From positions 94,518 through 158,517 of the forward strand of contig VZSF01006565.1 in NCBI GenBank assembly GCA_013398295.1: a stretch of 64,000 nt of DNA, given 5' to 3'. Below are positions 1 through 13,866 of this stretch, piece by piece; position 1 is the stretch's first letter; each line of letters opens with the position of its first letter. The notes under the pieces were generated by a model. The model was not told where the DNA came from, searched no databases, and saw only the letters and a list, made by a program, of their open reading frames with translations. The position numbers and the translations under genes are program-made. Source of the DNA: Chionis minor. Its lineage: Eukaryota; Chordata; Aves; Charadriiformes; Chionididae.

Positions 1-2660
1 AGCAGGTAATCTTAGTTAATGAAATGGTGTTTGATGTTAAGTGATCCCAAGTGCAAAAAAGTGATTACATTTTGTTTTTAAAATGTTGTGCTGCTTAATG
101 CTGCTATCAAGTGAGTCCTAACAAGACTTTTTCATCTGCAATATTTAAATTAGCTACCACAATATAAAAGAGAGAGAAAGGAAGAACCATGCTGAGATGG
201 CTAACCATAACAGTACTTCACTACTATAGCCTCTACCTTCAAGCTGTCCTTAAAAAAAGTTATCAGTATTTTAATTGATTTTTGAATTAAAAAAAAATAT
301 TTATTTACTTATCCTTCAGTAATCTTTGAAGGTTAAAGCCAAGTTTTAAAGATATCTGTGTACTGTTAGATTGGACAGTCTTCAGGCTGCAATTTGACTG
401 AGGAAGGCTTCCAAATGACAAAACTGACACTGCACTAATGCCATCATCTCCAAGGGTTTAACTCAGGCACCAAAGCGATGTCAAGGACAAATGTTGATAC
501 ATTTGAGATAATCCACAAAATGATTCAGAGTATATAAACAGGTATAACCGGTTGATTTACAATTCAGACCAACGTTATGTAAAGAACAGCGTTAATTTGA
601 TCACTGCTATTAATTCTACTCTGCAATGTTTGTAATTCATTCAAAAACACGCTGAAAAAAAAATCTTCCAAAGTTATCATCCTGTAAAAGGAAGGAACCA
701 GTATGATGCTTAGAGACATCACCCCAATGCAACTCAGGTGATTCTAATCTACAGCACAGCATGTTATCAGGGACTATCGAAAAAGGCATCATTACATCTT
801 GATCATCCCTAATTTAGAAGTCAGATAAGACTTGGGTTTGGGGGGCTCATTTAATTTGCTTATTTCTGGGGGAAATAATTCTCACGTTCAAAGAAATACA
901 TACATCTGCTAGGCAAAAATACAAGACACATATTATGAACAAGTTAATACCTGTACTAGTGAAAAGAGGAAGAAAAAGAAATACAAGAGGAGCTCATCGG
1001 GCTACCTGTAACAACATCCTGTTGGTCCCAATCAGCTCTAAGGTTCATGCATATTTAGTCTCCTGTCATGGGCTTCTTCCCACCCACAATATACTTACCG
1101 AGCTTTTTAGTGAAAAGTAAGTTAGAAATTCAAGACATTAGAAAAGATGCTTTTATGAACAGAGCGTTTTAATTATAGGGAATTAGGACTCCATTTTAAG
1201 ATCAATCCATATTTCAATACACATTATGAAATGCTAGCTATAATGCAACTGGTTTATGCTCACTAAAACTTTTTTCAACCGTTTTGTTTCTTTTACTAAC
1301 AATTTCTCATGCTAGAATTCAAGCCTTTAAAAATTAGAGAATAAAGATGTTTTTCCAAACATATAACAACATGGTCAGACAAAACAACATTTTTTGCATT
1401 CCATTTTAGTACACTCTCCCTTCATCCATCCTGTACTACAGGTGTGTTACATAGAGGGGTGCACAATGAAACTCATACTGAGGGTTTCTGAGCGTTGGGG
1501 AAAAAAAAAAAAAAACCATAAACAACCAGGATTCAGCTATCCAAAGGCTAGTTCTACCACACAGCCCCAAAACTCTGGGGAGGAAAAAAAAGCCAAAATA
1601 AGCAACACATCTCTGTATTTCTACCCCACCAACAGACCAAGAAATGCTCCAGAACCGAGGCTGCCGCTTGCGGGCACGCCGTCTTCGGCGATGACAGCAG
1701 TTTAAGATGTTACTGTCTTCCCACCTCCCTCCCAACGTGTCTTTCAGGCCTGCTTGCACAGCACATTGCCTGTCAGACGTGTTTGGACGGCTGAGGAGGT
1801 GACACACAAGTGGAAAGAAGTAGTCGGTGATGATAGAAGAAATATTTTCAGCGAATACTGCTGCCAAGAAAATGATCTCTAAAACATCGCCTCCCAGAAC
1901 CCAGGCTTAAGCATCCCTCTCTGAGGCAATGGGACATGCAGTCAATCCAGCTTCCACAGGCAAAGCTCCACCTGTGTGTCAAACTTAAATTTTAACATAG
2001 AAACAGCTAGTTTAACTGCTAAGTCTAAAGGAAATATTTAAACATTAAGAGGAAAACAGTTCTGTTTATTCTTCCTCCACCAAAACAACAACAGAGACCG
2101 TTTCACAATGGTAAAGCTAACCTTTCGCACTAAGCTCAGGGCCACTTTTTTCCCCCGAATGTAAACGACTGCATTCAGCAAAAGGGAAAAAAAAACCTCA
2201 CCAGCCAACCCACCACTTCCCAGGTGAAGGCTGTCCTTGTGCCCACTCACAGAAGCTGACAACTGCTTGTTGGCACGTCACTACTGTTATATGGCCACCA
2301 CAGATGGACATTTCCAAGAACAGCGAATTGAGCACACAGGCCATTTTCCAGCAGCCTGTATTCTAACGAACAGTACGTTTCTGAATTTTTTTTTTTGGTT
2401 GTACTAAAGTGTTCCATGACTAATTAAAATTATACAACTTCAGTTTCACCTAGCCACGCTCCCCTTTTAGCTCTACTGTGCACTCATGACGTAACATGAA
2501 CGGATAGACCAAGGAAGAGCTTCACAAAAGACAATTAACATTCATTTGAGACAGTCGTGTATTTATTTCAACTTCAAGAGGACAGAATATGCAATAAGAA
2601 CTTTTTCCACTCGAGTCTGACACCAGAGTCAAAAGGAAGGAACCACAAGAATGGAAATTC
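1..2660. other. Noncoding unique sequence, no gene seen
   Basis: This stretch is AT-rich, with no recognisable exon, RNA gene or transposon. It contains a pure A-run at 1501-1515 and several shorter A/T runs. The open frames here (about 60 to 140 codons, on both strands around 1400-1870 and 2040-2260) overlap each other on opposite strands and carry no motif I recognise, so I treat them as chance. A perfect 8-bp palindrome at 546-553 is listed separately. Confidence 0.7.
546..553. promoter_or_regulatory. Possible grainyhead-like (GRHL) site
   Basis: The palindrome AACCGGTT is an exact match to the known consensus of grainyhead-like transcription factors. An 8-bp match can arise by chance in 64 kb, and nothing else nearby supports function. 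A TATAAA-like string lies about 15 bases upstream, in AT-rich DNA. Confidence 0.15.
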
Positions 2661-2664
2661 AAAT

Positions 2665-2827
2665 ACATCCCAGGGAGGTGGTGGAATCGCCATCCCTGGA
2701 GGTATTTAAAAGACGGGTGGACGTGGTGTTAAGGGACATGGTTTAGTGGCGATTTTGGTAGTGTAGGTTATGGTTGGACTCGATGATCTTGAAGGTCTCT
2801 TCCAACCCAAGTGATTCTCTGATTCTA
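2665..2827 (+). mobile_element. CR1 LINE, 5'-truncated 3' end
   Basis: This is the last 160 or so bases of a chicken-repeat-1 (CR1) non-LTR retrotransposon in sense orientation. It starts in the conserved segment reading GGAGGTGGTGGAATCGCCAT and continues through a CCCTGGAGGTATTTAAAAG-like stretch. It then has the diagnostic 3' block GGTTGGACTCGATGATCTTG with AAGGTCTCTTCCAACCCAAG. It ends in two copies of the octamer tail (GATTCTCT, GATTCTA). CR1 copies are nearly always 5'-truncated and lack a poly-A tail, as seen here. No coding capacity remains. The diagnostic block is well preserved, which suggests a moderately young copy within the bird lineage. The subfamily cannot be assigned by eye. 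Confidence 0.88.
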
Positions 2828-5800
2828 CATGATGATGAACACGAAGTAACAGCAGCGAATAAAAACACGATGAAGAGGAAAGGGGGCAATAAAGCACTAC
2901 TGTCCTCAAAGATACAACGACTAGAAAGAAAATGTTTCCATTAGAAGTACGTGTAATGAAAACTCCGGCATTTTATTCAGGAAGCAACTTCACTCCTGAT
3001 TATGGAGATGAATGCATAATATTAGGCTATAAAATAATCCGGAGGAGGAGAAACAATAAAGTACATGAAGACCCAATAACAAAGTTAACAGCTAGACAGC
3101 AGAAGAACGAGGCAGAATGAAGATCTGAAATAAAAGGTAGAGTAGGTCACCACGTTTTAACAGGCACTGATGGAAACAACTGTTTCTACGTTCTCTTCAT
3201 TTATTACCAATCAGGGCAATTTCCTGCATATAAGATCATCATCATCCTTTCAGCTTACAGGAAATTAAAAGCCACCAACAGGCAGATGAACCAACTGCCA
3301 TTTCTGAAAGGGAGCTTCTGCCAGAAAAATACTCGGGTAATAAAAGCTGCTTCTGATGAAAGGTAACTTCACTGCCCCACCATCAGCCCCCCTCTACCTT
3401 TTCACTCTGCCCATTCATTACACAGGCTACCAACTCTTACGATTTAACTTCTCAACATAATGCCTTTGGATGCACCAAGAACATCCCAAGATGTACGTCT
3501 CCAGCACAGAGTCTCCTCTGACCGACCGTTTAAACGCTCAAAGTGAGCAAAGAGACATGAAATAAGCACAAAGTAGGAGTCAGTGGAACACGGCTGTGCC
3601 AGAAGGCAACAGCAGTGACCCACCTAGGAAAGCCAAGCGCTCTGCAGGTTACACGGGAAGGCGCTGGTTTATTATGGTCCCAGTAACAAAGGCACTCAAA
3701 CTCTGCAAATTATCTCTCAACGTGCTATTTTTGGGAGCTAATGCTATAAAGTAAAATAGGGTGATACAGATAATCTTAGATCCCTCCAAAATCTGGGAAC
3801 CCCGAGCTGAGCTGGCATGGGTCTCCAACCAGGAGGCAGTAGATCCCATCCCTGGAAAGTTACCCCATTTTGTTCATTTACGGATCTGACAGGATTTTCT
3901 TCAAGGAAAACAATTCTATTTATCATTTCTACTGTCAGATAAACAGGATGTTCACACGAGAGCTTCAGATGCACCAGAAGCCTGCAATCTTGTCACACGA
4001 GTTAACACAGCCGCTTCTCTCTTTATTCCCACACTGAATAAAATTGAAAAAAAATAAAAAAACATCCAGTGATGTCTGTTTACTCTGGTCCTCTCTGGCA
4101 AATTAATAAAAAAAATTTCCTATTCCCCATGCTGTTTGGACATACTTTGTCAATACTGAATCTCATCAGCAAAATTGTTCTGTTTTACAGGAGCCTACAC
4201 TCTGGCCTTGAAAAAAAGACTTTATCTGCCTTTAGATGGGGCAGAGACCCACCTAGAGCTTCAGGCCAGCAAGAGTTCCCCTCCTCAAAATCCAAGTGTT
4301 TCAGTTCTCGAAATAAGTTTCGCAGAAGAAACTTTCGCTTGCTTGTTCGTGCTTATACTGTTTTACAACGTTGAAGGAACCGTCTAGGAAACATCAAAAG
4401 TGCAACCACACCAGGACACCCAAACTATGCAAAAGGGCTAAACAAAATTTTCTACTCAAAAGAGAAAGCCTGATGGAAACGGCTAAATTATAGACTAGAC
4501 TGGATGAAACAGTTCACCTCACACACCGTATCTTCAGTTCATGAACGAGTACTTTTTAACATAAGAGACAGTTGTGCATTCTTGCCGCATTTGGAATGGC
4601 AAAGCTTTTACCTGAATTAAATATTAAAAATTTCCATTATGTAAATTTTCTAATATTGGGGTTTCATCTCTTTTTCTTCCTGTAGTGCTTTGTTGGGAAG
4701 TATTTTCTTTTTCCACCGTGGCAATAAAAATAAACAAACCGTTTATTATAATAGTATAATCATAAGGCTTTTAAGAGAGCCTTAACTGCGGTTAAAGCTT
4801 CTGTAAGTGAAATCACATCTCCAGTAAGCACAAGTCAGATTAGACAGCATAAATTCTAAACACAGTACTTATGGCAAAACCAACAAAAATCCAGCCGTGG
4901 AGAGAAACTGCAAGTCATACATGCAAATCTTCCCCCCCCCTGCCCCGTAAACACGTAAGCTGACTGAGTGGGCTGGATAGTTATCTCTTTTTAGAATACT
5001 GATAAATTTTTCACCCCACTGAAGACTTTCAGGGCAGGCAAAATTCCTTTTGCATACTACAATTTGGCTAGTACGCTGAAAACCATAATGCCACTTCTGA
5101 AATTCCACCCTTACCATCTTCTCACACACACGTTTTTTTCCTAAACAACTTTCTTCCCCCTCCCTCCTCCTCTCTCCCCCCCTTTTAGGGGAGGCAGGGA
5201 AGAAGAGGAATCCATTTGTTACTCCAGTTACTTTTGAAAAATTCACCCTCTACCAACACAGTTATTTATCCTAGAAGAATCCAGAGCCTAGAATTTTTTC
5301 TGGCCATCCTATAGCGTCTCTAAATTTGAATTATTATGGAAGCCACCACAGAACATAGACAAGAGAACCAGATCCTTTTCAGTCATGCGATGTCCCTGAA
5401 GGTCCTCTACATACAGAGACATTTTAAAATTATCTCCAGTGTCATAAAGTGGGGAAGCAACTGCTATCTCAGAAGACAGAAGCAAAAGGAGGGAAGAGAA
5501 CTGGCTTAGAGGGGTGGTGTAAGCAGGCACGCACACAAAGCGGTCATTAATTAAGATATGCCTGACTGATAGCGATGCAGTCACTCTTGTCTACACGGTT
5601 TCTCAGGACTAGCCCGTGCTTTTGGAAACTGGGTAGCCTTCTCCATGGCTCTGCCCTGTTGGCGTTGATTATGTATGATTAATGGTTTAAAGGAACAAAA
5701 AGAGAAAGGTCAACTTCTGAGTTCAAAACAGAGCAGCTACAGGGGGAGTAATTAAGATACTTGTGTAAGCATGATTAATAAGCACAAACTGGCACACTGT

Positions 5801-8800
5801 GCTGTAAACAAGATGCAACCAGATGGTTAGGATGAAAAGGGTTTTTCCTAAAAAGCAATTTTTCAATGCCTTGGAAGTTGGCTTCTTTTCCCCCCTCTAA
5901 GCCTTACACAACTCATTATCTACACATCCTAAAAGGAAGAAAGAAATAGTAACCCCTTCAACGTTCCCCCCTCGCCGGCTTTCTTCATACAGATAACTAC
6001 AGTTTGCATGTAAATGGATTCAACTCATCTTTGTTTAACGTTGCCTTTTATGTCGAGTTTCATGAATTGCTAAGCCTGACAAGGTTCACTGGGAGTCTTT
6101 TAACTCCCACCCACAAGTTCTCCCTGGCTGTCCTGTGACTGGCAGTATAGAGGGATCAGCGATGGCATTTATGGGGAAAGCGGGAAGACAGGTGTCAGAA
6201 CGGTCCAGCAGGCAAACCCAACGAACACTAATCAGCTCTGGTGTTCTTTTACAATCCATATCTAATTCACAAGTTTCATTCTTTCTGAAAAACAATTACT
6301 AGGTTTTGAAGTTCATTGTGCATTTACTCAACTGTCTCTTCACATTAACGTAAGTGGGAACAAGAAAAAAAAAGAGTCAGCAGGGAAGGGACATCAAAAG
6401 ATCTTAGAGCGGATGAAGGCTTTATTTTAAAGTAATATAATTACAGATGAGCCTAATGTTTTACAATAAATTTAAATGTAGAGTTACATCCTTATGCGCT
6501 AGGAAAATACCGGTTGGTTGTCTCGAGCCGAAACTCTGGTACATACAAATGACTTCGCCGAGAGAAGAAAAATAAACAGAAAAGTCTCATTGCAACATCA
6601 AAGGAATGGATATTAAGGCAACAGTGGGAACAACAGAATCAGGACTGCATGAGAAGGAACTACAATCACAGGGCTCATATCTGAGAAATAATCGTAAAAA
6701 CTTACAAAAGGAATATTTTGCACATTTCAGATTTCTCTCAGTTCAACATATTTACTCGCCAAAGGTAAATTTCGCCTCATCTACAGCTAATTTAAAAAAA
6801 AAAACCCAACCAAAAACTTAAAACACACCACCACAACTCTACATACCCTACTGACAAATCCTCTTAAAGTTTGAGTATATGATCTGGTAAAGCCTCAGCT
6901 AATCTTCATTGGTTGTAGCGTTACTGACTCCAATATTGGGAAATTTGCTTTTGTGTTATATAATGTTAGGAGACATCTTAAATTCCAACACATTTTCTGA
7001 TAAAGTACAGATTTCTCAGGCACTTCATTTTCACCCTCACAAGAAGCTACAGGCACACGGCATAATTCTTTTCCTCCACGTAAATGAACAGTCCTTTCAA
7101 AGACTTCCACACAGAGAACAAATACTTGGGAAGTGAAATGAAAAAGACCCCATGTCAGGACCTCACTGTACAACCATTCTGTTGTCCAGCAGCAATGCTT
7201 GATGTTTCCGCAACTTAAAAATCTAGAAATCTTTTCTCTAAGAGGAAGTCACCCATTCGAATACGCCTCTATTAGAAACTCTATAAAATACCCACGTGGT
7301 AAGCGATTTAGAAGTTTTCTTAATATCTGAATTGTGATTCTAGCAAAAGGAGGGCACCCATCTAGAGATTCAAGAGCTAGAGATATCTGCTAGAGCTATT
7401 TTCAAGATCAAGAGATATCTGAACTACCTAGCTATTAACCACATACGGGTGAAAAGCATCATTTAGTTCCATGCAACTAAGTTTCGGCACCTGAAAAACC
7501 AGCATGCTATGTAAAATGCTTTCCCCTTTTTCACTGAGAACATCTTTCAATTTTTACTAAGACAAGACTATATCAGTCTTGATTTTTACCACCACTTATT
7601 AAATAAGTCTTCCTGGACAGGCAGTTATCGTGAAATTCTGTAACAAAGTCAACATACGGATTGCTAGCATGCTTGGGCTTTGAAGCTGTTAAAAGGAGAA
7701 CTTTAGTAAGTTACAAACGGCCACTGAAAGGCTAGCACTGCTGAGGACACCTCTTTAGTCCTAGATACCTATAGCTCAGAAACAGGATTAATTTAAAACC
7801 ATCTAATTGTTCTGCCAAGACTTTGGTAGTGGAAGGATCAAAGCAACTCACCTCCAGATACCCTCGTCTCACTTACACAGTTTTCAAATTCCCTTTGCAA
7901 AAGCAGTAAAAATTATTATTGATTGTGTCTGGAACTATTGTTAGGATAAGTCTCGGGAGTCCAAACAACTCCGTTCAGAAAAAACCAAGCTCATGTGAAG
8001 TGTGCTTCCATTAATATTTGTGTTACTAGTTTATATGGGATGAGTCAGCCTACAGCGCCATCCCACCATCAATCATTCTCATATTGTTTCTGGTTTTTTC
8101 TGTCAATAGTAACAACAAAAAAAAAATAAGTAAACAGACAAATCGGCATAGATGTTACTCACCCATGCCAAAGGAAATCTGGATAAATAATTTTGTGCTA
8201 GATGTATTCCACGTATTGAGAGCTTCAGCTGCTAGTGATTTTCCTTCTCCACAGACTACCTTTGATTACAGATCTCTTAGAACAAGTATATGTCTTCAAC
8301 ACTGGTTGGTAATTTTCCCCAAATTACTTTATCTGGTTTTGGTTGTTCGTTGGAGTTTTTTTAACCACACAGCATGCTGAACAAGAAGCCTTGGAGTTAC
8401 GAAAACAGAAAGTCAAAATGAAACTGATAGGCCAGAGTCTACTGTTTAATGTCCTTCCAGCTAAAAAGTTCCAGCATTTCACCAAAATACAAGACTGCAT
8501 CTAAATTAACAATTCTTTAAAAATGCAAAGAAACACTAATATATTTCCATTAACACTTAGAACAGTTTTCACACGCACACTCGTATCTGAATACGAGTAA
8601 ATCAGCACTAAATCTAAACTTTACCCTAGGAAAGTTTAGAAGGTTCATCTCTCAGGGGCAATTTAAGAAAGCTTTAAACTATCCCAGATTAACTAATCCA
8701 GGTTTACATAGTGAGCAAAAGAGTATTACACACACAAGAGCTGTCTCTGGGACATATTGAGCAGCCGGACTCCACCGCACCCGAGCACGCTCCATAGTAC

Positions 8801-9990
8801 CCCAGATTGGAGTCAGACAACTCAGATTATTTATTCTTTCTTCCTTCTTTTCTTTCCCGAGCACAAAAAGCAGAGACCTCATGTTACCTTAATGGATTGA
8901 GCTCCATATTAACAACGCTATTAAAAAGTCAAGCTTGCACCACTATTTAAGTATCATTTTCTGCACGACAGCATTGGAGAGTGTTCTCGCATCAGCTGTG
9001 AAACTCTACGAGAGAAGGACAGATATATATATATATATATTTACTTTTGGTGTTTGGCAAGACATTCCCAATAACGTCTGTGATTTCTCAATAGCTTAAA
9101 AGGAGAAAATTATCCAGTTAAACATAGAAACAATCACAAACCAAAAGCCAGTATGACTGCACTGGGTAAACTGGCACCACACAGTGTTTTCGCTAAGATC
9201 CTATTTCAGTCTACAATGCACGCTATGGGCAAACACACTGTAATTTTCCCAGACTGAAAAACAAATATCAGGTCGCTGTAGTCTGTTTTATCTTTCTAAA
9301 CCAGTCCTACCCTGGCAGCATCTCTAGTTCGAGTTAATTGTGAGTGACTTTAGACATCAGGACAATGCTGTTCCACACATCAACAAAACTGAGAACTGAC
9401 AGGTAGGCTACAAACAGCGACAATCACCAAGCAGCAACTAGGTTAGCTTTTTGTTTTTTTGGCACGGCCCTCGAGGCACAGGAACTAGTGCACAGACTAC
9501 AATGAGACATGCAGATAGAGTCCATACGGTCAAACCACCCTGGTTTTCAAACCAGACTCTACCAGCATGCAAAGATGTCACCATGTGATATCAATAACAT
9601 TGATAACCAAAAACATTTTTGCCAGTAACAACCTTTAATCATCTGTGTCTCCGTGTTTTGAAGTGATATATTTCAAAAATGTCAAAACTCTCTGTGAAGT
9701 GTGGTACTAAAATGAATAGTCTGTTTGCTTTCCCTATTGATATACCAGGTTTCAGACTGTCAAAGTGCTTTTAGTTGTAAAAGAAAAAGTACAAAGTTGT
9801 TTTGACAACTACAAAAAGATTTATCAGTTACACGTACCTGCTGAAGTACCTAGACTCTCAAAGTGAAAATGTGTGTATGCAAGGTTCTTAATACTACAAG
9901 TTGTCAAATGAATATTAATATATTAGTGTTGCAAACAAGAGAAACTTTAAAGTATGGTATTTTTAATATTTTTTTTTATATAATTAATAT
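2828..9990. other. Noncoding unique sequence, no gene seen
   Basis: About 7 kb of AT-rich unique sequence with no exon or transposon that I can recognise. Minor features are a C-run near 4933, an (AT)n microsatellite near 9023, and two short perfect hairpins: 7563-7581 (7-bp arms) and 8579-8598 (8-bp arms, CTGA loop). Open frames up to 125 codons (4869-5246, minus strand) have no recognised domain. I see no convincing promoter. Confidence 0.65.
9023..9041. repeat. (AT)n microsatellite
   Basis: Nine uninterrupted AT dinucleotides followed by a T. It is short, probably polymorphic, and has no associated feature. Confidence 0.9.
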
Positions 9991-9991
9991 T

Positions 9992-9992
9992 N
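9992..9992. other. Unresolved base (N)
   Basis: A single ambiguous base lies in an A/T-only stretch just before the recognisable part of the CR1 copy at 9993-10211. It is an assembly or sequencing ambiguity and blurs the exact 5' edge of that element. Confidence 0.95.
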
Positions 9993-10211
9993 TTAGAATA
10001 GACACAAGGAAGACATTTTTTACAACGAGGGTGGTGAAACCCTGAAACAGGTTGCCCAGAGAGGTGGCGGATGCCCCATCCCTGGAAGTGTTCAAGGTCA
10101 GGTTGGACGGAGCTCCGAGCAACCCGATGTAGTCCAAGATGTCCCTGCTCACTGCAGGGGGGTTGGACTAGGCGACATTTAAAGATCCCTTCCAACACAA
10201 ACTATTCTATG
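9993..10211 (+). mobile_element. CR1 LINE, 5'-truncated 3' end
   Basis: A sense-strand CR1 fragment. Recognisable blocks in order are: AGACACAAGGAAGACATTTT followed by ACAACGAGGGTGGTGAAACC; CAGGTTGCCCAGAGAGGTGG; a CCCATCCCTGGAAGTGTTCA-like segment; AAGGTCAGGTTGGACGGAGC; and a 3' end with GGTTGGACTAGGCGACATTT, AAAGATCCCTTCCAACACAA and a tail of the TATTCTATGAT type. The last part differs from the copies at 2665 and 58375 (AGATCCCTTCCAAC instead of AAGGTCTCTTCCAAC), so it belongs to a different CR1 subfamily. The upstream edge is uncertain because A/T-rich sequence and an N precede it. It is noncoding. Confidence 0.92.
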
Positions 10212-13200
10212 ATATCATACAGCATATTGCCATGAGCTATGGGGTGTTATTTAACAATACTACATTAATTTTCTATGTCTGCTTTGCTTTTCGTTGGCTA
10301 TAGAACTTTAGGGGGTTTTTTTGTGCTTGCAAAACTTTAGTTCATCTGCGTTGTAAAATGGATTTATTTCTCTTTAAAACCATTTTTGTGTAATATACCT
10401 AATATCATAGAATTATATGTAATATGTAAGTATAACAAGAATCATATATAAGTATACCGCAAAACACATGCACACAGAATAATTTGCATTCTTTGTCTCT
10501 CTCATGTAAGTCACTTGAGCTAACATTAGGCAGAATAAGCACAGCAAAAACAAACTCCTGAACGGATTAGATTGCCACTTCACACCATGAGATTATCATT
10601 ATTGTTATCATCAGGAAAAAGCGGCTTGATCGCATCTCATCTAAATCTTCTGCAAGCCAGAAGAGAGGGATATTTGCATCTGTGAAATTGTTGAGACAGC
10701 AAATAAGAAAGCAACAAAACTCTTTCACATACTACTATTCAAATTATTAAATTAGCTACCTTGAATAAATAACGCATACAGCTTTCCATTCTTTCTTAAG
10801 CCTAAAATAAAGAATATTAGTCAGTCTGATTGGGATATTCCTGAAAAGTTCTAAGTGCCTGCAAGCAGTTTTACATTTGCTAGAAGCAGCTCTGATGGAA
10901 ATAGACTTCTGTAAGAAGTACTCAGCATTCATAGTAAAAATAGCAAGGGTAGATAGTCGTAAACAAATTAAATTTACAGTTTAAAATTCCCATTCCTAAA
11001 ACACACCATGGAACAGATAATGCCACTTCATGAAAGCTGGATTCAGTTTATCAATTATAAATTCTATTGGCTCAATATTTCTGGCTGTATTAGAGTGCAT
11101 TTCACAATTACTGGATGTGATCATTATAAAGCATTCTGTTAAAACTCTTAATATTTAAGCATACTACCTTATTTGATTATTCCATACAAGTATTCATTAA
11201 TTGTTTAGAGTTCCTTGAAGGCAGATAAGAATTACCAAGCATTGCTCCATATGAATTCTGTTACATCTCTCCTTTTCAGAAGTAACATCCCTAGAAAACA
11301 CCAAAGATTTTTAGCCTACTTCCTTTGTCCCCTGTATTTGCTACAAAGGAATTGAAATTTCCTCAAAGTTTAACACTCCATAAAAAAAAAAAAAAAACAG
11401 TATGACTAACAATTAGTACTTCCTGCATTACATTACACAGCGAGGACAGCTAATAAGGCCCCAAAAAACTAGTGCAGGTTTTCTCCCTTCGCTATCCCAC
11501 ATAAAGCTTGAGAGAAAGTCTGTAATCTAATGAATTCTGAACTCGTGTCAGCTCAATAGGAAGCTCATTCTTTTATCTTCACCTGGATTAGTAACTAAAA
11601 TTGAACAGTTTTCCAATACCCCAAAATAGACATTGTATGTGTCTTGTTTCAGCACTGAGATAACACCATTAATTCTAGAATCAATTAATAATACCATCCC
11701 TAATACAACCAGGTGGAGAATTCTGCTGTCATTTCATCCAAATTTATTGTATAATGCAACAGGGAGATTAGTATGGATTGATCATGAAGAGACGCTAGTA
11801 CTCTACAAAGTTTGAATTATTCAATTCCACACACAATACACTACTATATAGCTTTAAACATCAGCAAAGTTTAGGAATAATTATATTTAGATAATAACAA
11901 TAAAGAATCATTTTTCTTGAGTGATGTCTTGAAGCCTCAAAGAAGTGTACTGCTCACAACTACAAAAGTTTTATTCAAAGCTTACATGGACTTCTTTGCC
12001 TCACCCTCAATCGCAGCAGAAAAGACAACTCTCAAACATGCCCCGTAAACAAACTTAAGGTGAGCTCTCCAGAACACGGAGGCATCACACAAAAAAGGGG
12101 GAGCAACCTACGTCCTGTGCTTTACACTGCCAGTGAACCCATCCAGCCTCTCCGATGAGGGCTGAAGAAACTTCCAGAAAACCTCATACAAGCAGGTCCC
12201 TTCCGTTCTCCAGAAAGAGGCCAAAAAACACAAACCTTGAATTTCTCATTCTCAGAAAACACCATTTCTAGCAAATAAGGTTGATGCAAAACGTCTGGTT
12301 TTCAGGTACAACGAAACAGCAAAAAACCAAATCACAGTTGAGTAGCAGGTCAAGCAAGAAAACTAACATTACCTCCTCTGGTCGCCGCACGCAGTCACAA
12401 GCCCCTTCTGAAAAACCTCTTTCTTTTTAGGGACTAAAGAGGCACCCATTCTTTCCAGCAGCACAGCATCCCACGTATTTCAGTCCCAAGGCTTTTTTTT
12501 AATCAAATTCTTCGAGTCCATCAGCCTTGTTTGGAAGCGCCAAACTAGAAGGCAAGTGAACTCTCCTCCCCAGCGAGTCCTCCTAACTGGAAGCAGGAGA
12601 TAGATTCTGCACCAGCACTTGTGCCTGAGGCTCCAGGTGGAAGCTATATAAGTCTTAGAACTGAAACACCTGGAACAGATGAGTCTTTCTCCCTTTCTGA
12701 GCGATTTCAGCTGTGGCAGAGGGCTGGGGTCCTCGTTGGCTGCTGAAAAGCAAGGCTTAATGGTAACCTATTTCAGTAATTTGCTTTCTCTCAAGACTGC
12801 GCTATGTACTGAAAGCCAGGAGACCATCAGCTCAAAGAGACGTCGCTTCTCTCTCACATCCAACTTGGCTTTTCTCCTGTACTGTAAAGTAGCTTTTAGA
12901 AGCGCTAACGAAAATGCAAGCCTGGAACAACAGGAAATTCACATGAGACTAACCCCATCCTCACAAAACAAAAGGTATATGGAAACTCTGCCAAGAGGGC
13001 TTATATTTCATTGCCTTTTCCACCGGAGACAATGACATCAAAAGCGCTGTCTTTATGGGCAGCAGAAGAAAAGAGCAAGTGTACTTTCCAATTACTGGAA
13101 TGGAAACAACATAATTGAGAGCTTGCAATTTTAAGAACAGGGTCCTGAGCAGCAGTTCAACAGTTGCTTCCCCAGCAAGGTCTTTCCAGCCAGTATGTGG

Positions 13201-13840
13201 GCTGCTGGAGAGAGTGTGGTTGAACAGTGGGATGTATCTGGGATACGGACAATTAAAACTTGTCCTTCCCTTACCAGCCCTCAGCCATAGCATCTGGGAG
13301 ACAGCGCACAGGCTGCCACTTCAATGAATACAATACAGCCGGAACGCTGACCAGAAGTTTTTTCTTTTACTGTATTTTTACTGAAGAGCAGCATGCTTTG
13401 AAACAGCTCTTACACAAGTCCTTCCTTTCCACCATTCCGCTCCTGGGCGCGTTTGTTTTCTAATATGTATTACGGGTTTTACTCATTTTTTGCTTTATCA
13501 CCCGTTTGTTATATAGCCATACTTGGTACTATGGTCATTCAAAGAAACAGCCTTTTCCCATAGAACGTAGACTAACTTTTTATTCTGGTTCTAGGATTTC
13601 TCTGTCTTACTGTTAATAAAAATGAGGTACTAGGAAGGCAAAAGTACCCTATAATGCCTACGATGAACCACTTGTGTCTGTTAAAAATTCACCAGTTGCC
13701 TCGATGCTTCCACTAACCCACAGGTACACGTACCTGCCTAGAGCTGATAACTGCAGGAAGGCAGAGATCTGACTCACCAAATAACATCAAAATTGTTTAA
13801 CAGACTTTGGCACAAGTTACCAAAATTACTAACAGCACGC

Positions 13841-13866
13841 ACCCCCCCTACCCCACCCACCCCCCA
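13841..13866 (+). repeat. C-rich tract
   Basis: The tract ACCCCCCCTACCCCACCCAC is followed by CCCCCC. The complementary strand has at least four G-runs separated by short loops, so it fits a G-quadruplex pattern on the minus strand. Confidence 0.75.

Noticed and set aside
8579..8598. Small hairpin as a microRNA precursor (also 7563-7581, 42015-42035)
   Set aside because: Stems are only 7-8 bp and do not extend to the roughly 22-30 bp needed for a microRNA hairpin.
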